Under the pieces are notes generated by a model. The model was not told the DNA's origin, searched no databases, and was given only the letters and a program-made list of their open reading frames with translations. 6,336 nt of DNA, from contig JAJQCI010000355.1 of the NCBI GenBank assembly GCA_021202835.1, positions 1-6,336 of the forward strand, given 5' to 3'. This DNA is from Clostridiales bacterium (lineage in GTDB: Bacteria > Bacillota > Clostridia > Lachnospirales > CAG-274). The translations under genes were made by a program, and so were the position numbers. Positions within the stretch are counted from its first letter, which is position 1, and every line of letters begins with the position of its first letter. Positions 1 through 6,295 of the stretch are shown here, in pieces.

Positions 1-2
1 AT

Positions 3-80
3 GGTCATAATATTAGAGATTTATCAAGAAACATCGGATACTCAGACAGACGCAGAAGGCAGATTTTAAACGGAAAATGA
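3..80 (+). CDS. Possible 3' end of an upstream gene (partial, uncertain)
   Basis: Reading frame 3 is open from the left edge to a TGA at 78-80. It encodes about 25 residues of an arginine-rich tail (SDRRRRQILNGK at the end) with no start codon in the window. Such a basic C-terminus is plausible for a real protein, but the stretch is too short for family recognition. Frame 1 is also open, from an ATG at position 1 to a TAA at 67-69, and would give only 22 residues. Neither frame can be proven coding. If real, the upstream gene ends 84 nt before the TIR gene on the same strand, so it could belong to the same transcript or be a separate unit. Confidence 0.25.
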   Translation, partial: GHNIRDLSRNIGYSDRRRRQILNGK

Positions 81-116
81 TGCTTTCGGCATATACGAGA
101 TAAATCAAGGACATAG

Positions 117-142
117 TGATTGATTTTCGAAGTTTATCATCA
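117..142 (+). promoter_or_regulatory. Weak inverted repeat in the leader of the TIR gene
   Basis: TGAT-T-GAT (117-124) can pair with ATCATCA (136-142), giving seven base pairs with one bulged T and an 11-nt loop that contains the palindrome TTCGAA. It sits just upstream of the ribosome binding site of the first gene. It could be an operator or a leader hairpin, but it is short and AT-rich and may be chance. No convincing -35/-10 pair was found in 81-164. TTGATT at 120-125 could act as a -35, but its best partner (TACAAA, 144-149) lies almost on the Shine-Dalgarno site. Confidence 0.2.
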
Positions 143-164
143 ATACAAAAGAGAGGGGTAATTT

Positions 165-3026
165 ATGGCTTTATTAAGATGTAAAATGTGCGGCGGTGAT
201 ATGATAATTGACGGCACAAAAAATATAGGCACTTGCGAATACTGCGGATGCTCTATGACTGTTCCAAAGACAGACAGTGAGGAAACAATTAACCTGTTTA
301 ACTCCGGCAATGAATACAGAATTGCCGGAGAATTTGACAGGGCTTTGGAAATTTTCAATGACATTGTAAGGGAAGATAATAAAAATCCTGAAGCTTATTG
401 GGGAATAGTATTGTCAAAATACGGAATTGAATATGTTGAGGATCCTTCCACACTTGAAAGGATCCCCACATGTCACAGGTTAAATAATCAGTCTGTTTTA
501 CAAGATGTTGATTATAAAAAGGCATTGGAATATTCTGACGGTATTGCAAGCAGAATATATGAACGTGAAGCTAAAAAAATCAATATTTTGCAAAAGAAAA
601 TTCTTGAAATTTCTCAAAAGGAAAAGCCCTATGATATTTTTATATGTTATAAGGAAAGTGATTCTTTCGGTCAGAGAACAGAGGAAAGTGTTTTATCACA
701 GGATATTTATGACAAGCTGACAAATAAAGGCTATCGTGTATTTTTTTCTAAAATATCTCTGGAAGATAAATTAGGGGAGAAATACGAACCCTATATTTTT
801 GCTGCCTTACACTCGGCTAAAATAATGCTTGTAATAGGCTGTAAGGAAGAAAATATAAATGCTCCTTGGGTAAAGAATGAATGGAAACGCTATTTACTTT
901 TGTCAAAAAACGATAAAAGCAAGACCCTTATTCCCTGTTATAAAAATATGAATCCTTCTGCTTTGCCTGCGGAAATGAGTCTGCTTCAAGCCCAAGATTT
1001 GGGAAAATTAGGAGCTTTACAGGATTTGGAAAGAGGAATTGATAAAATACTCAAGCCGGGAGTAAGTGAAAATAATACACAAGTCAGGTATTCTAACAGT
1101 AATTCAGCAGTAAATTCTAAGCTTATAAGAGCATTTCAGCTTATAGAGGACAAGGATTATTTTAAGGCAGAGGAGCTGCTTAACAACGTACTCGAAAATG
1201 AGGTAAACTGTGCCAAAGCATATGTCGGGCTTTTGTTGTGCGATTTGAAACTGACACAGGAAGAAGACTTAAAATCTGCACCTGTACCTTATAAGCAAAA
1301 CAAAAATTATCAGCGGGCTTTAAATGCCGCTGATGAAAGCTATAAAAAAATACTATCTGACTACCATGCCGAAGCAATAAATAATCATATAAAAGCTCAT
1401 GATTTAGATGACAGGTATGAAAGATGTGAGCAAGAACTTCTTAACCCTGCCGAAAATACAAACTACTTAAAGCTTGCCGAAGTATTCAGTGAATTGAATC
1501 AATTAACAGGAGGTTGGAAGGATTCTGAAAGGCTGTATAACGAATGCATCCAAAAAAATAAGGAGGCGGAAATACAGCGAAAAAAGTATTTGAGTGATAC
1601 AAAAGAACAAAATCATATTTTAAGGCAGAGAGTAATTGTCCATAAGGATTTTGTTGTGGGTTTAAGAGAAAACGGAACTGTTGTGATTGCCGGAAAGGGC
1701 AAAGAGCAAATAAATAAAACCATAAGCACATGGAGAGATATTGTATATATTAATTCAAATCTTGACGGAAGCCTGATTGCCGGTCTTAACAGCAGGGGTG
1801 AGTTTGTATGCAATATAAATCACTTCACAAGTATTATGTCCAAGTATACATATAAAAAAGTTTTTCCGGGCTATGCCTGTGGTTCCGGAATTCGAACAGA
1901 CGGTACAGTTTTCGGAACTACGGGAACAACTTCAACAGAACTTTTTAAAGGAGTAATAATAGAGGACATAAGGGTTTTAAGTAACGGTAAGATTATTGCC
2001 CTTGATATCAACGGAAAAATCCGTTCTACATACAGTTATATGGAGAATAAACTGAAAAAATTCAACTCTTCATATCATTGTATGAGGTATTACAGTGATG
2101 ATGTTTATGCCATAAATGAATGTAGAGAAGTTGAAACAACTAAAACCAAATCAGCCTCAGAGCAGTTTGTCAATTTATCAAGGATTGAATTGTTCTCAGG
2201 AAATCTATTCGGAATAGATGATAAAGGCAGAGTTATTTCAAGCAATTTAATAGCTTCTCGACCTCATCTTGTAAGAAAATTTGGTGATACACAAAGAGGC
2301 AAAGATTATTATTATGATTGGTGTAATAATTTGTTAGATTTTGCTGTCTGTGAAGATGTTATTTATGGCATAAAATTTAACGGTGAGGTGGTTTATTCGG
2401 AAAAACAAACCATAAAAGTCGATAATGAAGCTTATATACAAACACGTATAATCCGTTCAGATTTATATAAAAATGCCATCGCCGTTTTTTTCGCTTCAAA
2501 TACATTGGTTGTATTGTTGAAAGACGGAAGAGCTGTGACCAATAACAAAGACATAGATTTGTCAACATGGAAGCTGTTTGAGGATATTAATAAGCTTACT
2601 GAAAACAACGAAGAAAAAAGAGCAAATGCAGTTAAATACGGCAACACCTTAATATCCGAAGATACTGTTTTATTACAGGAAAGTAAAGAGCTTAAAGAAG
2701 CCGATTCATTACTTGATGAGATAGGCACAATGCTTGAAAGTTCTCAAAGCATGGGTTTTGATAACGATGATTACGTAAAAATGCTTTATCAGGTTATTGC
2801 CGGATGCAAAGAGGTGGCTAAAGAATTAAAAAATTATAAAAGAGTCAATACTGACAGTCAGACAAAAAAGGTTAATGCCTTAATAGAAAAAGCCGAATCT
2901 ATATTAAAAACAAGAGGCAGAGCCTATGAAAAGACCTGTCCGAAATGCGGGAATTTATTAAGACAGGGCAAAAGATTCTGTTCTCAGTGCGGCTATAAAT
3001 TGAGCGATTTGGAGTTAATGCAATAA
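165..3026 (+). CDS. Zinc-ribbon/TPR/TIR/RCC1-like multidomain protein (probable NAD-acting sensor-effector)
   Basis: A 953-residue soluble protein with no signal peptide or membrane segment. Domains in order: N-terminal zinc ribbon (C6-x2-C9, C24-x2-C27); TPR-like helices (about 38-110) with the motif EYVEDPSTLERIPTCHR (89-105); TIR domain (about 153-290); second TPR-like region (about 319-415) with the NYQRALNAADESY stretch I associate with such TIR proteins; degenerate RCC1-like beta-propeller (about 488-800); charged helices (about 820-915); C-terminal zinc ribbon (C925, C928, C939, C942). The TIR begins with strand A YDIFICYKESD (156-166), and the BB-loop region RVFFSKISLEDKLG leads into YEPYIFAALHSAK. 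By eye E208 aligns with the catalytic glutamate of SARM1-type TIRs, so NAD+ hydrolase or related activity is plausible but inferred. ATG 165 is supported by AGAGGGG at 152-158, six nt upstream, and by the ribbon starting at residue 6. It is the first gene of the operon. The specific role is unknown; defence signalling is the leading guess. Confidence 0.95.
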   Translation: MALLRCKMCGGDMIIDGTKNIGTCEYCGCSMTVPKTDSEETINLFNSGNEYRIAGEFDRALEIFNDIVREDNKNPEAYWGIVLSKYGIEYVEDPSTLERIPTCHRLNNQSVLQDVDYKKALEYSDGIASRIYEREAKKINILQKKILEISQKEKPYDIFICYKESDSFGQRTEESVLSQDIYDKLTNKGYRVFFSKISLEDKLGEKYEPYIFAALHSAKIMLVIGCKEENINAPWVKNEWKRYLLLSKNDKSKTLIPCYKNMNPSALPAEMSLLQAQDLGKLGALQDLERGIDKILKPGVSENNTQVRYSNSNSAVNSKLIRAFQLIEDKDYFKAEELLNNVLENEVNCAKAYVGLLLCDLKLTQEEDLKSAPVPYKQNKNYQRALNAADESYKKILSDYHAEAINNHIKAHDLDDRYERCEQELLNPAENTNYLKLAEVFSELNQLTGGWKDSERLYNECIQKNKEAEIQRKKYLSDTKEQNHILRQRVIVHKDFVVGLRENGTVVIAGKGKEQINKTISTWRDIVYINSNLDGSLIAGLNSRGEFVCNINHFTSIMSKYTYKKVFPGYACGSGIRTDGTVFGTTGTTSTELFKGVIIEDIRVLSNGKIIALDINGKIRSTYSYMENKLKKFNSSYHCMRYYSDDVYAINECREVETTKTKSASEQFVNLSRIELFSGNLFGIDDKGRVISSNLIASRPHLVRKFGDTQRGKDYYYDWCNNLLDFAVCEDVIYGIKFNGEVVYSEKQTIKVDNEAYIQTRIIRSDLYKNAIAVFFASNTLVVLLKDGRAVTNNKDIDLSTWKLFEDINKLTENNEEKRANAVKYGNTLISEDTVLLQESKELKEADSLLDEIGTMLESSQSMGFDNDDYVKMLYQVIAGCKEVAKELKNYKRVNTDSQTKKVNALIEKAESILKTRGRAYEKTCPKCGNLLRQGKRFCSQCGYKLSDLELMQ

Positions 3027-3041
3027 GGAGGGGATATTGTG
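3025..3041 (+). promoter_or_regulatory. Ribosome binding site fixing a GTG start
   Basis: AAGGAGGGG at 3025-3033 overlaps the TAA stop of the TIR gene (3024-3026) and lies five nt before GTG 3039. The next in-frame ATG is codon 36, inside the conserved region of the SPFH protein and without such a site, so GTG is the start. The placement suggests translation by ribosomes finishing the upstream gene. Confidence 0.85.
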
Positions 3042-4496
3042 AAGGGTTCCGGTCATCAAGAGAAAAACGGTATTTTTTCTGTCATAAAATATGAAGGTGA
3101 TAATAATAACTTTGTATGGAAATACCCTGTTGAAGATTTTACAATGGGCTCTCAGTTAATAGTGCATGAAACACAGGAAGCAGTATTTTTCAGAGACGGA
3201 CAGGCTTTAGACCTGTTCGGCCCCGGCAGATATACTCTTGAAACTCAAAATATTCCCCTTGTTTCAAAGCTTTATAACTCTCCCTTAACCTCCGACAGCG
3301 TTTTTCATTCCGAAGTCTATTTTATAAACTTAACTACTCATATGGGAGTAAAATGGGGAACAGATTCTAAGATTGGTTTATTTGATCCCGATTCCGGTAT
3401 GCACCTTAAATTAGGAGCCTGCGGTGAATTTAATATAAGGGTTAATGATTCAAGGCGGCTCTTGATTAAGCTTGTGGGAACAACTAAGGCTTTAAGCCGC
3501 AGCGACTTATTTTCGGCTTCAGGCTCGGAAGGTTATTTTAAATCCCTTATTACCACAAAAGTTAAATCCTACTTGGGTAATGCCATAAAGGACTTAAGAC
3601 TCAATCTTTTGGAGATAGATTCCAGGCTTGAAGAATTATCAGAGGAGCTTCATAAAAAAATTAATCCCACTATTGAGGATTACGGTCTTACAATATCGGA
3701 ATTTTATTTAACCCGTGTGGTTCTTCCCGAAGATGATCCTAATTTCAGAAGATACAGACAACAGTTTGCCGATAAGTATCTGCTCGTAAAAGAGGAGGAA
3801 ATAAAAAAGGCACAGGCTGTAGCATTAAAAGAGCGAAAAACCGTTGAAGCACAGGCTGCCGTTGAACTTAAAATCATTGATACAGAGGGAAATGCCAAAA
3901 CCCTGAAAATTCAAAAGCAAGCAGAAGCTGAAGCTTTGAAAACCCAAAAACAGGCTGAAGCGGAATCTTATAAAATGAAGGCTGAAGCGGAGGCTATGGA
4001 AATGAAGATGAAGGGCTATACATATCAACAGGAAACCTCAAGAATGGTAGGCTTAGAAGCAATGCAGAACGGTCTGGGAGGTTCAGGGCAAAACGGTGCT
4101 TCGGCTTTAGGTGATTTAGCAGGCTTGGGAGTAGGTCTTGGGGCTATGGGCGGAGTATTAAATATGACCCGTGATGCCATAAGCCCGGTAACGGATACAT
4201 CAACCCAAATAGGACAGAATGTAAGCGGAATAATGCAGAACGCTTGGAGCTGTACCTGCGGTCAAAATAACATAACAAGCAATTTTTGCCCAAACTGCGG
4301 TAAAAAGAAACCCGAAGCCACTGTAAATCAAGGTTGGAAATGCCCTAACTGCGGCAAAAGCAATATAACGAGTAAATTCTGTCCCGATTGCGGAACCGCT
4401 AAGCCTCAGCAGCCTGTCAGTTGGAACTGTACTTGCGGCACTCAGAATATAACAAGTAAATTTTGCCCTAATTGCGGAAAGAAAGGTGAGCAGTGA
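3039..4496 (+). CDS. SPFH-domain protein (virion core protein/YdjI-like) with three C-terminal zinc ribbons
   Basis: 485 residues, cytoplasmic and probably peripheral to the membrane. The N-terminal part (about 20-245) is an SPFH (band 7) domain of the bacterial 'virion core protein'-like group. Its hallmarks are FVWKYPVEDFTMGSQLIVHE (25-44), QALDLFGPGRYTLE (55-68), the KWGTDSK segment, and the LRLNLLEID...INPTIEDYGLTISEF end. A charged coiled coil follows (about 245-325) with 11-residue A/E/K-rich repeats, then GYTYQQE (326-332), a glycine-rich linker (about 345-376) and three zinc ribbons: C405/C407/C417/C420, C435/C438/C448/C451, C464/C466/C476/C479. SPFH proteins oligomerise into membrane scaffolds. 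Bacillus subtilis YdjI has the same general plan (SPFH plus zinc ribbon) and works with membrane partners YdjG and YdjH in envelope stress. The same arrangement of neighbours here (a membrane protein and a zinc-ribbon membrane protein) suggests a comparable complex, coupled to a TIR protein. It starts 12 nt after the TIR gene and its stop overlaps the next start. Confidence 0.95.
   Translation: MKGSGHQEKNGIFSVIKYEGDNNNFVWKYPVEDFTMGSQLIVHETQEAVFFRDGQALDLFGPGRYTLETQNIPLVSKLYNSPLTSDSVFHSEVYFINLTTHMGVKWGTDSKIGLFDPDSGMHLKLGACGEFNIRVNDSRRLLIKLVGTTKALSRSDLFSASGSEGYFKSLITTKVKSYLGNAIKDLRLNLLEIDSRLEELSEELHKKINPTIEDYGLTISEFYLTRVVLPEDDPNFRRYRQQFADKYLLVKEEEIKKAQAVALKERKTVEAQAAVELKIIDTEGNAKTLKIQKQAEAEALKTQKQAEAESYKMKAEAEAMEMKMKGYTYQQETSRMVGLEAMQNGLGGSGQNGASALGDLAGLGVGLGAMGGVLNMTRDAISPVTDTSTQIGQNVSGIMQNAWSCTCGQNNITSNFCPNCGKKKPEATVNQGWKCPNCGKSNITSKFCPDCGTAKPQQPVSWNCTCGTQNITSKFCPNCGKKGEQ
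3906..4004 (+). repeat. Three 33-bp coding repeats (hendecad coiled coil)
   Basis: Within the SPFH gene, residues 290-300 (KIQKQAEAEAL), 301-311 (KTQKQAEAESY) and 312-322 (KMKAEAEAMEM, shifted by one missing residue) are successive 11-residue units encoded by 33-bp blocks starting at 3906, 3939 and 3972. Eleven-residue periodicity is typical of nearly straight or right-handed coiled coils, and flotillin/YdjI-type proteins carry such a helix after the SPFH domain for oligomerisation. The DNA copies have diverged at third positions, which points to old duplication kept for protein structure. Confidence 0.7.
4245..4484 (+). repeat. Three tandem zinc-ribbon-coding repeats
   Basis: Units begin at the tryptophan codons W403 (4245), W433 (4335) and W462 (4422), so the period is about 30 residues. 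Each has the form W-x-C-...-C-G-x2-NITS-x-FCP-x-CG. The NITS[KN]FCP core is shared by all three. Units 1 and 3 open with C-x-C (CTCG); unit 2 opens with the usual C-x2-C (CPNCG). This points to duplication within the gene and probable four-cysteine zinc binding in each unit. Confidence 0.85.
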
Positions 4497-4498
4497 TG
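4483..4498 (+). promoter_or_regulatory. Ribosome binding site and TGATG stop/start overlap
   Basis: The SPFH gene ends with TGA at 4494-4496, which shares its last A with ATG 4496-4498. AAGGTGAG at 4483-4490 is five nt from this ATG but only two nt from the in-frame GTG at 4493. ATG 4496 is therefore the better start. The overlap predicts translational coupling, as for subunits made in fixed ratio. Confidence 0.75.
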
Positions 4499-5179
4499 AA
4501 AATAATAAAAGATAATTTGATATTTATAGTTTTGCTTCTTGTTTTTCAGGTTATAGCTTTCGTTCCGCCCTTTGTACATAATACCACATTTTGGTTTTCT
4601 TATATATTCGGATGTGTATCCATATTAACGGCTATGGTTTATATAAAATACGCATACAGAAATTCGGAAACCTTGAAAAGCAGATTTTATAATTTTCCGG
4701 TAGTTTATGTGTGCGGAATGTATGTGCTTTGTCAGCTTATATTGAGTATTGTATTTATGGCTTTGGCAAGCAAGACCTATTCGTGGATTGGTATAATTCT
4801 TTTTGCCGTTATGCTGGGTTTTGTTATTATCGTTTGCTATTCTGTTACTGAAGCTGTTCCCGTAATAGAAAGCATAGATGTTAAATCAAAGCAAAATGTA
4901 CAGTTTATGAAAACCACAGGGGCGGAAATAAAAGCAATCCGCTTATCCTGTGAAAAACCTGCCATAAAATCTGAACTCGCAAAGCTTGAAGAACTGATAA
5001 GATATTCAGATCCTGTCAGCGATCCGAGCCTGTTTGATATAGAAAACCGGATTGATGAATTGTGCAAACAATTAGAAAGTGAGGTTGATAATAAGGACGA
5101 AAAACAAGTTTTAGCTACAATATTTCAGCTAAAGAAAACCGTTGAAAAAAGAAACATCCTGTGCAAAGCCGCAAAATAA
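4496..5179 (+). CDS. Four-helix membrane protein with cytoplasmic helical tail
   Basis: 227 residues from ATG 4496. Four hydrophobic segments are visible (about 8-27, 32-52, 68-90 and 97-117). Basic residues before helix 1 (KIIKD) and between helices 2 and 3 (KYAYRNSETLKSR) predict both termini in the cytoplasm. The remaining 110 residues are charged, helical and probably coiled coil, with the stretch LEELIRYSDPVSDPSLFDIENRI around 164-186. I recall an RYSDP-type motif from uncharacterised proteins next to SPFH genes in Firmicutes, but no function or name is attached to them. The stop/start overlap with the SPFH gene suggests the two products work together, the membrane protein perhaps anchoring the SPFH scaffold. 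The role resembles that proposed for membrane partner YdjH in Bacillus, though homology to YdjH was not established. No catalytic motif or zinc ribbon is seen. Confidence 0.93.
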   Translation: MKIIKDNLIFIVLLLVFQVIAFVPPFVHNTTFWFSYIFGCVSILTAMVYIKYAYRNSETLKSRFYNFPVVYVCGMYVLCQLILSIVFMALASKTYSWIGIILFAVMLGFVIIVCYSVTEAVPVIESIDVKSKQNVQFMKTTGAEIKAIRLSCEKPAIKSELAKLEELIRYSDPVSDPSLFDIENRIDELCKQLESEVDNKDEKQVLATIFQLKKTVEKRNILCKAAK

Positions 5180-5197
5180 CCAACGAGGAGGAAAATT

Positions 5198-6271
5198 ATG
5201 GCAAAAAGATGCAATGTTTGCGGAGCAACAATGGAAGAAGATGATGTTTTTTGTGATTCCTGTGGTAGTAAGTATGAGGAAAATTCTCAGACGCAGGCAA
5301 GGGATAGCACTTCATATTTTGAACAGTTGGAGCAAAAAATAAAAAACAGCACTTCCGAAAATGAACTTCAGTCACTGAGAGAAGAGATTAAACGAACTCA
5401 GGATAATCAACACGATATAGAATATCTTACGGGTTTGCTTAATCAGAAAATAAGCAGCTTATATATGAAAAAAGAGGCTTCTGAAATTGACTCCTACTAT
5501 AATAACAGTATAAGAAGCTGCAACAGTTTAGAGGATTTCATTAAATTCAGAAAGGAAATATCCGACAGCTCTTATTCCGAAAGAGGAAAATATAAGCTTC
5601 AGCGTCAGCTCAGAGAATATGCTTGCAATACTTTAAATGATACTGTTGAAATGGGTAAAAAAATCAACACAGAGTCCAGAGGAGAAGCTATATCCTGCAC
5701 TGTAGGCTGTATATTTTTTGCCGCTGTATTTGTCGGCATAAATCATTTTGCAAAAGGTTCAGACATAAAATGGCTTACAATTTATGTAGGTTCAATAAAA
5801 ATAGAGTGGCTTGCCTTGGCAAGTAAATGGATAGGAATTATTTTTAAGTTAGGAGCTGCGGCATCTTTAATTTGGTTTATCTATGAATTAATAAGATGGA
5901 CTGCAAGCTCATCAACTCAAAAGAACGCTTCCAACACAGTGGCTTCTTTAAAGAAGAATGACTTATTCTTTGACAGAAGCGAATACATCTATCCCGACAG
6001 CGATATAAGATACCTTCGTAAAGATGAAATTGTCTCCGGACAGCAGCTTGACCTAGCAATGAAAGAAATGTATGTAAGGCATGGAATGAAATTTCTTTCA
6101 GATGATAATTCAAGCACAGCCCTTCATTTTAAAGATAAATCATGGTATAAAAGCTGTCCCGAAAAAACAGTCATCGATTCTATGCTGAACGAGTATGAAG
6201 TAGCTAACTTGAATCTTATGGCCCAAGCTAAGGGCGGAAGCAATATTAATTATATAAACTATCAGGAGTAA
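5198..6271 (+). CDS. Zinc-ribbon, two-helix membrane protein with C-terminal YARHG domain
   Basis: 357 residues; ATG 5198 is preceded by GAGGAGG at 5185-5191. The N-terminus is a zinc ribbon (C5-x2-C8, C19-x2-C22). Residues about 38-160 are charged and helical, probably coiled coil. Hydrophobic segments lie at about 164-184 and 211-229 (the second contains K217), with a semi-hydrophobic stretch at 190-208 between them. The C-terminus (about 262-343) matches the YARHG domain: YIYPDSDIRYL at 263-273, YVRHG at 292-296 (V replaces the usual A), then F300 and SWYK at 315-318. YARHG domains are widespread in Firmicutes, often in membrane or extracellular proteins with zinc ribbons; their ligand is not established. 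With two membrane passes and a cytoplasmic ribbon, the YARHG domain would also be cytoplasmic; a third pass would put it outside. It follows the membrane protein gene by 18 nt and probably belongs to the same complex. Confidence 0.94.
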   Translation: MAKRCNVCGATMEEDDVFCDSCGSKYEENSQTQARDSTSYFEQLEQKIKNSTSENELQSLREEIKRTQDNQHDIEYLTGLLNQKISSLYMKKEASEIDSYYNNSIRSCNSLEDFIKFRKEISDSSYSERGKYKLQRQLREYACNTLNDTVEMGKKINTESRGEAISCTVGCIFFAAVFVGINHFAKGSDIKWLTIYVGSIKIEWLALASKWIGIIFKLGAAASLIWFIYELIRWTASSSTQKNASNTVASLKKNDLFFDRSEYIYPDSDIRYLRKDEIVSGQQLDLAMKEMYVRHGMKFLSDDNSSTALHFKDKSWYKSCPEKTVIDSMLNEYEVANLNLMAQAKGGSNINYINYQE

Positions 6272-6276
6272 AGTAA

Positions 6277-6295
6277 AAGGAGGGGAAATGCTATG
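6277..6295 (+). promoter_or_regulatory. Ribosome binding site deciding the start of the fifth gene
   Basis: AAGGAGGGG at 6277-6285 precedes two ATGs. ATG 6288 is only two nt away and reads ATG-CTA-TGA, a two-codon frame. ATG 6293 lies seven nt away and opens a frame that continues to the window edge, so 6293 is the likely start. The TGA of the two-codon frame overlaps this ATG (ATGA). Confidence 0.75.

Noticed and set aside
1..69. Small gene from ATG at position 1
   Set aside because: It has only 22 codons, no visible ribosome binding site because it begins at the edge, and a competing open frame 3.
120..149. TTGATT...TACAAA as a promoter for the operon
   Set aside because: The -10 match is weak and transcription would start on the Shine-Dalgarno site. 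The true promoter may lie upstream of the window.
440..465. Hairpin as a transcription terminator
   Set aside because: It lies inside a long intact coding region and has no T-run after it.
1180..2728. Several minus-strand open frames of 60-100 codons under the TIR gene, and others under the SPFH and YARHG genes
   Set aside because: They lie opposite strongly supported genes, have no recognisable domains, and have low-complexity or aromatic-rich translations typical of antisense frames.
3039..4496. Reading the SPFH protein as a phage virion component because of the 'virion core protein' family name
   Set aside because: The name comes from a distant poxvirus similarity. SPFH and zinc-ribbon features and the neighbours indicate a cellular membrane scaffold, and no phage genes are present.
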